Source: Bosea sp. BIWAKO-01 (GTDB taxonomy: Bacteria > Pseudomonadota > Alphaproteobacteria > Rhizobiales > Beijerinckiaceae). Taken from it: 64,000 nt of DNA. Within the stretch, counting starts at the first letter, position 1. Each line of letters starts with the position of its first letter. The translations under genes and the position numbers were made by a program. Positions 27,873-37,195 of the stretch are shown here, piece by piece. The notes under the pieces are model-generated. The model ran no database searches. It saw only the letters and a list, made by a program, of their open reading frames with translations, and was not told the DNA's origin. The stretch covers positions 930,001 to 994,000 of the forward strand of contig NZ_BCQA01000001.1 of assembly GCF_001748145.1 (NCBI RefSeq), written 5' to 3'.

Positions 27873-29224
27873 ACGCACCCGTCAACCCCAACCAGGCCGT
27901 CTTCGTCAGCGGCTCGACCTTTCGCCATGTCGCGGTGATGACCGCGACCGGAGCGGTCGGGCTGATGGCGATCTTCGTCGTCGACCTGCTCTCGCTGCTC
28001 TACGTCTCCTGGCTCGGCCGGCCGGCGGCGACTGCTGGCGTCGGCTTCGCGACGATCGTTCTGTTCCTGACGGTGTCGATCAATATCGGCTTCATGATCG
28101 CGGTCTCGGCGCTGACCTCCCGCACGCTTGGATCAGGAGACCGCAAGGGCGCGCGCCGGATCGCGGGCTCCGCCATGACCTTGATGGCGCTTGCCGCGAT
28201 CGCGCTCACGCTGCTGGCATTGCCTTGCCTGCCCTGGCTCCTGAGGCATCTTGGTGCGCATGGCGAGGCCTATGACGTCGCCCTCTCATTCCTTTGGATC
28301 GCCCTGCCCTCCAATCTCCTGATGGCGCTCGGCATCGGATTTTCGGGCGTCCTGCGCGCCATCGGCGATGCCCGACGCGCGATGTTCGTAACGCTCGGGG
28401 GCGGGCTCGCAACTGCGGTGCTCGATCCGCTCTTCATCTTTGGCTTTGCGCTCGGCACAGACGGCGCCGCCTGGGCTACCGTGCTGTCTCGCGTCATCTT
28501 TGCCTTTGTCGGCTTCCGTGGCGCGGTGAAGATCCACGACATGGTCGGCATGCCCAGCCGGCAGGCGCTGCTGGCCGACATGCCGCGCACGCTTGCGATC
28601 GCCGGCCCGGCGATCCTGACCAATCTCTCGACACCGATCGCTAACGCGGTCTTCGCCAGCATCTTCGCGCGCTTTGGCGATGGCGCGATCGCGGCAATGG
28701 CGATCATGGATCGGCTGGTGCCGGTGGCCTTTGGCGTGATCTTCGCGCTGTCGGGCGCAGTCGGGCCGATCCTCGGCCAGAACTGGGGCGCCGGCCGTTT
28801 CGACCGGATGCGCCGCGCGCTCAGCGACTCCGTGATCTTCGCCGTGGCCTGCGTCTGCATTGCCTGGCTCGCGCTCCTGCTGCTGCGCGGCCCGATCGTC
28901 GCCGTCTTCCATGCCAGCGGGCTGACGGCGGAGCTGGTGATGTTCTTCTGCCTGATCTCCGGGCCGATGTGGATCTTCGTCGCGATACTCTTCGTCGCCA
29001 ATGCCGCGTTCAACAATCTCGGCATGCCGATCCTGTCGACCCTCTTCAGCTGGGGGCGCGCAACGCTCGGGACGATGCCGATGGCCTGGGTCGGCGCATA
29101 CTATGCCGGGCCGAAGGGTGCGATGGTCGGCACCGCGCTGGGCGCAGTCGTATTCGGCGTCGTCGCACTGGTCTTCGCCTATCGCGGGATCACGCGCCTG
29201 GAGCGCCAGCCCAGGGGCGCTTGA
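27869..29224 (+). CDS. MATE family efflux transporter
   Basis: Sodium- or proton-driven multidrug exporter of 451 aa with 12 predicted helices in two six-helix halves. Typical segments are VSWLGRPAATAGVGF in the first half and GPILGQNWGAGRFDRM in the second. GTG start overlapping the stop of the Kef-type gene, so the two transporters are probably made together. The substrate is unknown. Confidence 0.92.
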   Translation: MNAPVNPNQAVFVSGSTFRHVAVMTATGAVGLMAIFVVDLLSLLYVSWLGRPAATAGVGFATIVLFLTVSINIGFMIAVSALTSRTLGSGDRKGARRIAGSAMTLMALAAIALTLLALPCLPWLLRHLGAHGEAYDVALSFLWIALPSNLLMALGIGFSGVLRAIGDARRAMFVTLGGGLATAVLDPLFIFGFALGTDGAAWATVLSRVIFAFVGFRGAVKIHDMVGMPSRQALLADMPRTLAIAGPAILTNLSTPIANAVFASIFARFGDGAIAAMAIMDRLVPVAFGVIFALSGAVGPILGQNWGAGRFDRMRRALSDSVIFAVACVCIAWLALLLLRGPIVAVFHASGLTAELVMFFCLISGPMWIFVAILFVANAAFNNLGMPILSTLFSWGRATLGTMPMAWVGAYYAGPKGAMVGTALGAVVFGVVALVFAYRGITRLERQPRGA

Positions 29225-29339
29225 GCATCCCAGGGCGCGAGCGTCCAAGGGCCCTTGAGCCTCGCTTGCCTGCCGGCCCCGCCCTGCTATCGTCGCGAAT
29301 GCAGGCGGCGGCAGACCGCGACGAAGACGGAGAGGCGCC

Positions 29340-30278
29340 ATGATGAACCTGTTCGAGATGATGCAATCGGCCCAGAACGGGCAGGCCATGCAGAATCTGG
29401 CTCGGCAATACGGGCTCAGCCAACAGCAGACGCAAAGCGCGCTCGACGCCTTGCTGCCGGCCTTCACGATGGGGCTTCAGCGCCAGACGCAGGACCCCCG
29501 TGCCTTCGGCAATCTCGCCCAGATGATGACGGCCTCGCCCTTCGGCTCGCTCTATGACGCCGATGGCGACGGCATTCCCGACAACGCCGCGATGATGGGC
29601 AACAACGTCCTCAACCAGCTCTTCGGCTCGAAGGAGGTCAGCAATGCGCTGGCAGCCCAGGCCGCGGCGACCAGCGGTGTCGGCCAGGCGGTTCTGAAGC
29701 AGATGCTACCGGTCATCGCCTCCATGATCATGGGCGGGTTGTTCAAGTCGACCAACAATCAGGGGCTCGGCGGCATCTTCGGGCAATTCGCCGAGATGAT
29801 GCAGGGCAGGATGCCGGGCCAGCAGCCTGCGCCGCAGACGCAGCAACAGACTCCAGGGAGCTCACTCGACGCGATTCTCGGGAGTCTGTTCGGGCAGGCG
29901 GCCGGCGCGCCTCCGACTCAAGGCGGCGGTCCCTTTGGCGGCGGTCCCTTCGGCGGATCTAATCCCGGCGGACCCGCCGGAGCCGACCCGATGGGCGGGC
30001 TTCTCGGCCAGATCCTGACCGGGATGCTTGGCGGTGCAGCGGCTCAGCCCCAGGCGGCGCCGTCCCCGTCACAACCGCGTGGCCAGGCCTCCAGGCCCAC
30101 GGCAGAGCCGGAGCCGGAACCAGATCAGCCTGCGCCCTCGGGCGAAGCCGGGCCGGGTTCGATCGGCCTCGATGCGCTGAACCAGATGTTCGAGCATGGT
30201 CGCCAGGTGCAGGACGACCATCAGAACGCGCTGAAGTCCATTCTGGACGCGATGCTCGGCGGCGGGCAGCGTCGCTAG
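29340..30278 (+). CDS. DUF937 domain protein
   Basis: The product is 312 aa. A helical DUF937 domain (about 1-140: LARQYGLSQQQTQSALDALL, DNAAMMGNNVLNQLFGSKE) is followed by a Gln/Pro/Gly-rich low-complexity segment (about 155-255, with repeated GGGPFGG) and a short helical end. No signal peptide is seen. Function unknown. The TAG stop lies inside the first palindromic hairpin downstream. Confidence 0.85.
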   Translation: MMNLFEMMQSAQNGQAMQNLARQYGLSQQQTQSALDALLPAFTMGLQRQTQDPRAFGNLAQMMTASPFGSLYDADGDGIPDNAAMMGNNVLNQLFGSKEVSNALAAQAAATSGVGQAVLKQMLPVIASMIMGGLFKSTNNQGLGGIFGQFAEMMQGRMPGQQPAPQTQQQTPGSSLDAILGSLFGQAAGAPPTQGGGPFGGGPFGGSNPGGPAGADPMGGLLGQILTGMLGGAAAQPQAAPSPSQPRGQASRPTAEPEPEPDQPAPSGEAGPGSIGLDALNQMFEHGRQVQDDHQNALKSILDAMLGGGQRR

Positions 30279-30314
30279 ATCATCGGACCGGGTATCGTAT
30301 CCGGCCCGATAATC
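30278..30314. repeat. Palindromic repeat copy A, first hairpin
   Basis: GATCATCGGACCGG (30278-30291) and CCGGCCCGATAATC (30301-30314) pair at 12 of 14 positions. The core resembles the hairpin at 39675-39711. It sits at the end of the DUF937 gene, convergent with the chemoreceptor gene. Confidence 0.7.
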
Positions 30315-30340
30315 TAACCTTTTGTCTTTGCATCGGCTTT

Positions 30341-30371
30341 GCCCCGAAAACCGCAATCCAGTTTTCGGGGC
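30341..30371. terminator. Palindromic repeat copy A, second hairpin; probable bidirectional terminator
   Basis: GCCCCGAAAAC (30341-30351) and GTTTTCGGGGC (30361-30371) form a perfect 11-bp stem with a 9-nt loop. CATCGGCTTT before it and CGATGC after it extend the dyad. It lies between convergent genes. The sequence looks like a dispersed intergenic palindrome of Rhizobiales. Confidence 0.65.
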
Positions 30372-30402
30372 GATGCTTTAGGCACTCATCGCCCTGGACC
30401 GA

Positions 30403-32307
30403 TCAGGCGCTGCGCCGCTGCGACCAATTGACCTCGGCGCCACGGCCTTCGGACATGGCGGCAGCGATCGCCCGGAGATCGGCGACGGTGTCGCGCGTGC
30501 GGAAGCTCGAGACGAGATCGTTGAGGCGCCGGATCTGATCGCCGAGTGCGCTGGCGGAGGCTGCGCTCTGTTCGGCCAGTGCGGCGTTCTGCTGGGTCAT
30601 CTCGTCCATATGCGCGACCGACTGGCTCATCTCGTCGATTCCGTTGGCCTGCTCGGCCGAGGCCGCGGAGATTTCGGATACGGTCGCGGAGACTTTTCGC
30701 GATGCGGCCACGATCTGAACGAGCGCTTCACCCGCAGAGCGGACGAGCCCGACGCCCTGCGCCACCTCCGCTCCCGATTCCGAGATCAGCGCGCTGATAC
30801 CCTTGGCGGCCTCGCCCGAGCGCTGCGCCAGCGTACGGACCTCCGAGGCGACCACGGCAAAGCCCCTGCCAGCATCGCCCGCCCGCGCCGCTTCGACCGC
30901 AGCATTCAACGCGAGCAGATTGGTCTGAAAGGCGATCTCGTCGATGACCGAGGTGATGTCGGAGATCTTTCGTGAGGCCGTCTCGATGCGTGCCATCGCA
31001 GCGACCGCATCATGGACAATTGCACCGCCCCGTTGCGCCACGCTCATTGCCTCATCGGCCAGCGAGACGGCCTGCTTCGATGCGTGCGCAGAGGCCTTGA
31101 CCGAGGCGGCAAGCTCTTCCGTGGTGGCTGCAGTCTCCTCCAGCGATGACGCCTGTTCCTCGGTGCGCTTGGAGAGGTCGTCTGCGCCCATATTGATCTC
31201 GCGCGCCGCGTTGCCGACATCGGCCGCAGTCGCCTGGATGGTGGTGATCGTCATCGAGAGATGCTCCACCGCCGTATTGAAATCGTCGCGCAGCTTCTCA
31301 TAGGCGGCGGCAACCTCCGCATCGATGCGGTGGCTGAGATCGCTCTTCGAGAGCAGGTCGAGGCCCTCTGCCAGCAGCCCCATGACCAGCTCCTGCTCGC
31401 GCGCGAGTTGCTCCTGCTGCTTTGCCTGCTCAGCCCGCTCGTTCTCGATCAGCAGGCGCTGCTGCTCGGAAAGGTCTCGTCCCTCGGCGCTCTCCGCCTC
31501 GAGACGCTGCACCGCGAGGCCGTTTTCCTTGAAGACCTGGACCGCACGCGCCATCGCGCCGATCTCGTCCTTGCGCGCCTGACCCTGGACCTCGACCGCG
31601 TAGTCGCCCCTGGCGAGATCATCCATGCGCGACTTCAGGGCTTCCAGCGGCCTGGTGATCGAAATCCGGGTCAACAAGGCAGCACCGCCCAGGCCAAGCA
31701 GGATGCCCAAGGCTGAGAGGCCCAGGATGACGATGCTCAGTTCGCTGGCCTCGGCATCGAGCGTTTCCGAGGTCGCCTGGGTTTCCGTCTTGATGGCTTC
31801 GTTGAGCTTGCCCGCGGCGGTGACGATTTCGCCAATGGTGCGATCGAGCTGGGACATGACCGACAAGGCCGCCAGATCCTCGTCTTTGGCGGCCTGGGCG
31901 ACGATATCGTCGATCTGCGGTTTGAGCGCGGAAAGTGCCCGGCCCATGGCGTCGAACTCGGCAGCCTTCTGCGGGAAGCTGATCTTGGCCTCGATCAGCT
32001 GGAACTGCGCACGGTCATAGGCCTTGCGCACATCCTCGATGCTGGTCGCGTTCTGCTTCATGAATTCGGGATAGGCGATCGCCTTGTAGAGATCGCGCAC
32101 GATGTCGGTCATGGCACGGGTGGTCCGGCCCGAATCGAGGATCGCCGTCGCGCTGTGCGAGATCAGGTCGGAATATGCCTTCTGGATCCGCGCATATTCG
32201 CGGCCGGCATAGACGGCCGTTGCAACGCTGATCAATCCGAGAACGATGAGCGGGATCGCGATCTTGGTCCTGAGACGCAGATCCTGAAAGCGCAGAGACA
32301 TTCGCAT
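30403..32307 (-). CDS. Methyl-accepting chemotaxis protein
   Basis: Transmembrane chemoreceptor of 634 aa. A helix at about 15-35 is followed by a helical periplasmic sensor (about 40-190), a second helix (about 192-215), HAMP, a coiled-coil linker rich in Glu and Gln (about 270-320), and a signalling domain with the conserved tip [20 protein letters not shown]. No C-terminal pentapeptide for CheR docking is seen. The ligand is unknown. I prefer the ATG at 32307; an open frame continues upstream but is not conserved-looking. A run of eight G precedes the start on the coding strand. Confidence 0.92.
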   Translation of the reverse strand: MRMSLRFQDLRLRTKIAIPLIVLGLISVATAVYAGREYARIQKAYSDLISHSATAILDSGRTTRAMTDIVRDLYKAIAYPEFMKQNATSIEDVRKAYDRAQFQLIEAKISFPQKAAEFDAMGRALSALKPQIDDIVAQAAKDEDLAALSVMSQLDRTIGEIVTAAGKLNEAIKTETQATSETLDAEASELSIVILGLSALGILLGLGGAALLTRISITRPLEALKSRMDDLARGDYAVEVQGQARKDEIGAMARAVQVFKENGLAVQRLEAESAEGRDLSEQQRLLIENERAEQAKQQEQLAREQELVMGLLAEGLDLLSKSDLSHRIDAEVAAAYEKLRDDFNTAVEHLSMTITTIQATAADVGNAAREINMGADDLSKRTEEQASSLEETAATTEELAASVKASAHASKQAVSLADEAMSVAQRGGAIVHDAVAAMARIETASRKISDITSVIDEIAFQTNLLALNAAVEAARAGDAGRGFAVVASEVRTLAQRSGEAAKGISALISESGAEVAQGVGLVRSAGEALVQIVAASRKVSATVSEISAASAEQANGIDEMSQSVAHMDEMTQQNAALAEQSAASASALGDQIRRLNDLVSSFRTRDTVADLRAIAAAMSEGRGAEVNWSQRRSA

Positions 32308-32532
32308 ACCGACACCCACCCCCCCCGAGAAGCATCGAACCGGGCATCGCCGCGGCATGTCGGGAACGTTCGGCGGGAATGCTGAAAAATAGGTTACGAA
32401 TGCCGGTTTAGGGCTCAATTTCAGGCGAAATGGCTCAATTCCCGCATCCACCATGCCCCGGGAGAGCCTGAACAAGAAAAACGGACGGAAGCACGAAGCT
32501 CCCGCCCGCAAGAAACGCGCAGTGCCAAGGGG

Positions 32533-32919
32533 TCAGGCGCTGCACGCAACCGTCGAATGCGAACCGGCCGTGACCGGGCGCGGCGTGAGAGGCTTGGCGA
32601 CAGCAATCTTCACCTGAGCCTGTCGAACACCCTCTTCGCGCCGGAGAGAGGCGACGCCGGCCCGCGCGCTGGAGCGGGCCGCGAGTGCCGCCGAAGGGTC
32701 CTTGAGCCAGGATACGGTCAGTGCGCCGTCGATATCGGAGCGGACGAGACCGATATCCTTGAGCCCGCGCTCGTCGAGCTCGGAGAGCCTCAACACCTCG
32801 CGGCGGTGAATCAAAGCGCGCGTCAGGGCTTTCACGCCAACATAACCACCGGCGACAACACGCGTGACGCCGGTGGCGACGAACGAGAGCGACTTCGGAA
32901 CGAATGTCAGGATCAGCAT
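32533..32919 (-). CDS. DUF1127 domain protein
   Basis: The product is 128 aa. The DUF1127 core is HRREVLRLSELDERGLKDIG followed by LVRSDIDGAL (about residues 38-70). Members are small and Arg-rich, and some bind RNA or affect phosphate and envelope stress. This one has a C-terminal extension of about 55 residues rich in Ala, Arg and Val. The ATG at 32919 has a near-perfect Shine-Dalgarno AAGGAGG with five bases between. It is divergent from a LysR gene, a common pairing in this order. Confidence 0.85.
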   Translation of the reverse strand: MLILTFVPKSLSFVATGVTRVVAGGYVGVKALTRALIHRREVLRLSELDERGLKDIGLVRSDIDGALTVSWLKDPSAALAARSSARAGVASLRREEGVRQAQVKIAVAKPLTPRPVTAGSHSTVACSA

Positions 32920-33094
32920 GGCGACCTCCTTCAGGGGTCTGGCGGCAAAACGAGCATTTCCCGGCCCGGCTGGAGCGCACCGACGACACGGACTGGAGAA
33001 TGCCTGAAGGATAGCTTTGCGCTGGCCATCAGCCAAACGAATGGTTATGATACTTCACAGCACGGATATTGATGATCCATCGTGGGGGTGCTCC

Positions 33095-33976
33095 ATGGCG
33101 CATGTTCTCGACGCCGACCAGCTCAAGACCTTTGTCGCCATTGCCGATACGGGCTCGTTCACCCGCGCGGCGGAGATCGTCTACAAGACGCAATCCGCCG
33201 TCTCGATGCAGATGAAGCGCCTTGAGGAACGGGTCGGGCGCCCGCTCTTCGGCCGCGACGGACGCCACGCCAAGCTGACGGAAGATGGTGAGCGCCTGCT
33301 GGATTACGCGCGCCGCATCGTGCGCCTCAATCTCGAATGCGTGGCGAGCTTCGCCGATGCAGACCTCAAGGGGCGCATCCGCCTCGGCGTCCCCGACGAC
33401 TATGCCGACCGCTATCTACCCGAGATCCTGGCTCGCTTTGCACATTCCAACCCGCGCGCTGAGGTGACGGTCGTTTGCGAGCCGACACCGATGCTGGCCG
33501 AACGCATCGGCACCGGTGATATCGACCTTGCCATCATCACCCATGTCGAAGGCCGCGGTCAGGGCGAGATCATCCGGATCGAGCCCCTGCTCTGGGTCAC
33601 TTCTGCGCGCCATACCGTCCATGAGGAGGACCCGCTCCCGCTCGCACTCGGCCGCCCAACCTGCAATTGGCGCCAGGCTGCTGTCGAAGCGCTGGAGAAG
33701 AAGGGGCGGCGCTTCCGCGTGCTCTATGCGAGCTGGAACTCGACTGCGGTCGGTGCAGCCGTAGTCGCCGGCCTCGCCGTCTCGGTGCTGCCGGAGAGCG
33801 CGATCAGGCCCGGCATGCGCATTCTCGGCCCTAGCGAGGGCTATGCAACCCTGCCGTCTTGCAAGATCGGGCTGTTGCGCACGCGCTTCGACCCCTCGGT
33901 GCTCTCGAATGCCCTTGCGGAGCACATCATCCAGAGCCTCGACAACCTCGCGAGCTTCAAGACCGCGGCGGAGTAG
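33095..33976 (+). CDS. LysR family transcriptional regulator (LrhA/HexA-like)
   Basis: The product is 293 aa. The N-terminal winged helix reads LDADQLKTFVAIADTGSFTR and AAEIVYKTQSAVSMQMKRLE; the substrate-binding domain begins near residue 90 (GRIRLGVPDDYADRYLPEIL), a form typical of LrhA-like regulators. Start at the ATG 33095 with GGGGG before it. Divergently placed to the DUF1127 gene over 175 bases, so it may control that gene. Confidence 0.9.
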   Translation: MAHVLDADQLKTFVAIADTGSFTRAAEIVYKTQSAVSMQMKRLEERVGRPLFGRDGRHAKLTEDGERLLDYARRIVRLNLECVASFADADLKGRIRLGVPDDYADRYLPEILARFAHSNPRAEVTVVCEPTPMLAERIGTGDIDLAIITHVEGRGQGEIIRIEPLLWVTSARHTVHEEDPLPLALGRPTCNWRQAAVEALEKKGRRFRVLYASWNSTAVGAAVVAGLAVSVLPESAIRPGMRILGPSEGYATLPSCKIGLLRTRFDPSVLSNALAEHIIQSLDNLASFKTAAE

Positions 33977-34023
33977 GTTCGTCGGGTGCCCGCTCCTGCC
34001 CCGGGTCCCCGCAGCCGCAATGT

Positions 34024-34200
34024 TCAGGGATTGAGCCCGGCCTGTGCCGCTTCGAATACGCCGCGTATAAACCGGCCGATCTCCTGCCCGCCGATGATCA
34101 CGGACATCGATATCCCGGCGGCGATCAGCCCATATTCGATGGCAGTTGCGCCGCGGTTGTCGCGGGCAAAGCCGAGAAGAAGGGTGAGCAATCGTTCCAT
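34024..34200 (-). CDS. Flp/Fap-type pilin subunit
   Basis: Small type IVb pilin of 58 aa. After a short basic leader (MERLLTLLLGFARDNRG) comes ATAIEYGLIAAGISMSVIIG, the processing site (G/A with Glu at +5 and Tyr at +6) and hydrophobic core of Flp pilins. Function inferred: tight-adherence or holdfast pilus. No cpa/tad genes lie nearby, so this is an orphan copy. It has an unusually charged C-terminus (QEIGRFIRGVFEAAQAGLNP). It is convergent with the LysR gene. Confidence 0.85.
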   Translation of the reverse strand: MERLLTLLLGFARDNRGATAIEYGLIAAGISMSVIIGGQEIGRFIRGVFEAAQAGLNP

Positions 34201-34213
34201 GGCCGGATGCTCA

Positions 34214-34229
34214 CTCCGAAGCTTCGGAG
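34214..34229. repeat. 16-base perfect palindrome in the flp leader
   Basis: CTCCGAAGCTTCGGAG reads the same on both strands and lies 14 bases upstream of the pilin start, so it could be a regulator site or an mRNA hairpin masking the start. Confidence 0.4.
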
Positions 34230-34302
34230 AAAGCGTTAACGCCCGATGGCAAATGCCGCGAAACGCCAGCCCTGCCTAGAAATTCCGTGGCTGATCGACC
34301 GT

Positions 34303-35682
34303 TTAGATGAGCAAATCCTTAAACACCGGCTCGACACGCGCGTTCCATTCCCCGCGATACCGGTCTGCAAGGTCCTGAGCCAGGCTGCGGCCGCCCTCGG
34401 CAATCGCGAGAACAGGATCGAGGAAGCGCGTCTCGTCCTCGCCCTTGCCGTTCAGGCGGGCGCGGCGCGCGAGACCAGCGCGCGACAATTCCAGAACCTG
34501 TTGCGCAATCTCACGCGCGCTGCGGCCGGCGACTGTGGCAGAGAGCCCCGCCGCAGGCACTGCGTCGCGCAGGCCCTGACGCTCCTCGGTGCTCCAGCTC
34601 TTGACCAGGTCCCAGGCGGCGTCGAGCGCGACCTGATCATAGAGCAATCCGACCCAGAAGGCGGGCAACGCGTTCAGCAAGGCGGGCGGCCCGGCATCGG
34701 CGCCCCGCATTTCCAGAAAGCGCTTCAGCCGAACCTCGGGGAACAAGGTCGACAGGTGGTTGGCCCAATCGGACATGGTCGCCTGCTCGCCCGGAAGCTG
34801 CGGCAAGCGGCCGGCGAGCAGATCGCGGAAGGAGGCGCCGGTCACGTCGTGATAGACCGGCCCGCGCTTGACGAAATACATCGGCACATCGAGCGCCCAG
34901 TCGACATAACCCTCGTAGGACATGCCCTCATCGAACACGAAGGGCAGCATGCCCGAACGGGCATTGTCTGTATCGAGCCAGATTTCGGAACGCACCGACT
35001 GGAAGCCGTTGAGCTTGCCCTCGGTGAAGGGCGAAGAAGCGAAGAGCGCAGTTGCAATCGGCTGCAGGGCAATCGAGACCCTGAGCTTCTTCACCATGTC
35101 CGCCTCGTCGGCGAAATCGAGGTTCACCTGCACGGTGCAGGTCCGGAACATCATGTCGAGGCCGCGCGTGCCGACCTTCGGCATGTAGTTGGCCATGATC
35201 CGGTAGCGGCCCTTCGGCATGACCGGGGTCTGCTCCCGCGTCCAGAGCGGCGAATGGCCCAGCGCCAGGAAGCCGATATCGTGAGGCTCGGCGACCGCCT
35301 TCACATCGGCGAGATGCGCGGCGAGCTCCGCCGCCGTTTCGTGCAGCGTTTCGACCGGCGCGCCGGAGAGTTCGAACTGGCCACCGGGTTCAAGCGAGAT
35401 TGCGCCGCCACCTTCGGGACCGGCCAAGCCGATGATATGGCCGTCATCAATGATCGGCTCCCAGCCGAGCCGCTGCTGCATGCCTTCAAGCAGGTGCCGG
35501 ATACCGCCCGCGGCCCCGCGCCCCTCGTACGGCACCGCGCCGATATCCGCGCGGTAGAACGGGAACTTCTCGTGCTCGGTGCCGATCCGGAAGGCGGAGC
35601 GAGGCTTCTCGCCTGCCGCAATCCAGCCGATCAGCTCGGACTTCGACGCGATCGGGGTGGAATCGGACACATCGCGAGCCAT
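34303..35682 (-). CDS. gshA: Glutamate-cysteine ligase (plant/alphaproteobacterial class)
   Basis: First enzyme of glutathione synthesis, joining glutamate and cysteine with ATP. The product is 459 aa. Typical segments are RIGTEHEKF near the N-terminus, LEPGGQFELSGAPVETLH, MFRTCTVQVNLDF and FDEGMSYEGYVDWALDVP. The ATG at 35682 has GGAG five bases upstream. On the same strand as rsmE and the YbdK-like gene, a familiar order in Rhizobiales. Confidence 0.95.
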   Translation of the reverse strand: MARDVSDSTPIASKSELIGWIAAGEKPRSAFRIGTEHEKFPFYRADIGAVPYEGRGAAGGIRHLLEGMQQRLGWEPIIDDGHIIGLAGPEGGGAISLEPGGQFELSGAPVETLHETAAELAAHLADVKAVAEPHDIGFLALGHSPLWTREQTPVMPKGRYRIMANYMPKVGTRGLDMMFRTCTVQVNLDFADEADMVKKLRVSIALQPIATALFASSPFTEGKLNGFQSVRSEIWLDTDNARSGMLPFVFDEGMSYEGYVDWALDVPMYFVKRGPVYHDVTGASFRDLLAGRLPQLPGEQATMSDWANHLSTLFPEVRLKRFLEMRGADAGPPALLNALPAFWVGLLYDQVALDAAWDLVKSWSTEERQGLRDAVPAAGLSATVAGRSAREIAQQVLELSRAGLARRARLNGKGEDETRFLDPVLAIAEGGRSLAQDLADRYRGEWNARVEPVFKDLLI

Positions 35683-35874
35683 GGGCGCTCCGGCAGGACG
35701 AAGGGATGGCCGACATCTCGCACGCACCGGACGGCACGGGCGAGGCAGGCCCAGGAAGCGTCAGACATATGCGACCGCCGAACGGAGGACAACGACCTCC
35801 GTCCCGCGTTCGTGGAAGGAGATTGCTTGCGCAAATGCACAACGCACATGCCGGCATCCCGAAACCGCTTGCGT

Positions 35875-37047
35875 TCAGGCCACACCGCGCAGCGGCTGGC
35901 TTATGTCCTGCAGCCGGCTTGCACCGTCGTTTCGTGTCTCTGACGCCAGCCAGTCGATGACTGAGGCCAAGCCGCCCGCGTCGCCCCCAGTGCGCGCGCG
36001 GGCCTCCTCGAAAATGGCAAGCTGTCGATCCGCACTGGTGCCCTGAGCCGCAATCGTCCGGCACTCGCCAAGTTCGGCGGCACAGCCGAGCGCCGCGGCA
36101 TCGTCCGAAAGCTGATCGATCAGTTCGTCGACCAGGCCCGGAACCGAGCGCATCCCCTTGGTTTCCGGGCAGACCAATCCGCCATGGATCCCATAGCGCT
36201 GGGCCCGCCAGACATTCTCCGCTGCGATGGCGCGCGCGGCGGCAGTCAGATCGGCGTTGAGCCCGGGATTCCTGCAGAGGTGGCGAATTAGGCACCGATA
36301 GAGCGCGGCGATGGCCAGCGTATCGTCCAGGCGCGTGCAGCTGTCGGCGATGCGCAATTCCAGCGTCGGGTGCTTCTCAGAAGGGCGAATCGCCCACCAG
36401 ATAGAGCTGGCATCCTTGATGGCCCCGGCCGCTACCAGGGTATCGACATAGGCGCGGTAGTCGGCGGGGTCGAGGAAGAGCTCCGGCAGGCCGGTGCGCG
36501 GTAGTTCCGCGTAGGCGGATAATCTGTAGCCCATCAGGCCGGTACGCCGCCCCTGCCAGAAGGGCGAAGATGTCGACAGTGCGAGAAACACCGGGAGGAA
36601 CGGCATGATCCGCCCCATCAGCCGGATGCGCTGATCTTCGTCCGGCACCTCGACATGAATATGGAGCCCACAGAGCTGGTTGCGGCTGCCGAGCATCTGG
36701 AGCTCGCGCATCAGCCTGTCATAGCGAGCGGCCTCGGTGGCCCGTTGCCGCGACCAGGACGCGCTCGGATGGGTGCCGCAGGCAAGCAGGAGCATGTCAT
36801 GGGCCAGCCCGATGCTCGCAAGGCCGGTCCGCAGCGTCGCCAGCGATTTACGCGCTTCTCCCATCGTCTCGCAGATCGGGGTCGCCACCTCGATCTGGGA
36901 CTGCAGCATCTCCCGTTGGACTTCGCTCGGAAACGCCGCATGCACGGCATCGAGGAATGCCGGCGAGATTTTCCGGACGATGCCACGTGTCGTGAAGTCG
37001 GACAGGAAATACTCTTCTTCGATACCGAAGCGGCAGGCTTGGCTCAT
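35875..37047 (-). CDS. Carboxylate-amine ligase, YbdK (GCS2) family
   Basis: Relative of glutamate-cysteine ligase, 390 aa. It starts FGIEEEYFLSDFTTRG, the ATP-site EEE motif of this family, and has NQLCGLHIHVEVPDED and LELRIADSCTRLDD. E. coli YbdK has only weak ligase activity; the true substrate is unknown. The ATG at 37047 follows AGGA. It lies upstream of gshA by 192 bases. Confidence 0.88.
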   Translation of the reverse strand: MSQACRFGIEEEYFLSDFTTRGIVRKISPAFLDAVHAAFPSEVQREMLQSQIEVATPICETMGEARKSLATLRTGLASIGLAHDMLLLACGTHPSASWSRQRATEAARYDRLMRELQMLGSRNQLCGLHIHVEVPDEDQRIRLMGRIMPFLPVFLALSTSSPFWQGRRTGLMGYRLSAYAELPRTGLPELFLDPADYRAYVDTLVAAGAIKDASSIWWAIRPSEKHPTLELRIADSCTRLDDTLAIAALYRCLIRHLCRNPGLNADLTAAARAIAAENVWRAQRYGIHGGLVCPETKGMRSVPGLVDELIDQLSDDAAALGCAAELGECRTIAAQGTSADRQLAIFEEARARTGGDAGGLASVIDWLASETRNDGASRLQDISQPLRGVA

Positions 37048-37096
37048 CTCATGGTCCTCGCGGGTCGTCGAATCACGGGGGCAGACCCTCGCGCGC

Positions 37097-37121
37097 AAAA
37101 CCGGCCCTGAATGAGCCGGTT
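37097..37121 (-). terminator. Intrinsic terminator after rsmE
   Basis: On the minus strand AACCGGC and GCCGGTT (37115-37121 with 37099-37105) form a 7-bp stem with a 9-nt loop, followed by TTTGCG. It separates rsmE from the YbdK-like gene, suggesting the latter has its own promoter. Confidence 0.55.
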
Positions 37122-37195
37122 CGATGGCACCGCGACGAATGTGGATTTTCCTCCCCAACGACCAACGCGGAATTCGGCGCGCCGTTCCTGCGCGC

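Noticed and set aside
33977-34023. Terminator between the LysR gene and the flp pilin
   Set aside because: Only short CGGG/CCCG runs occur and no stable stem with a U tract could be drawn.
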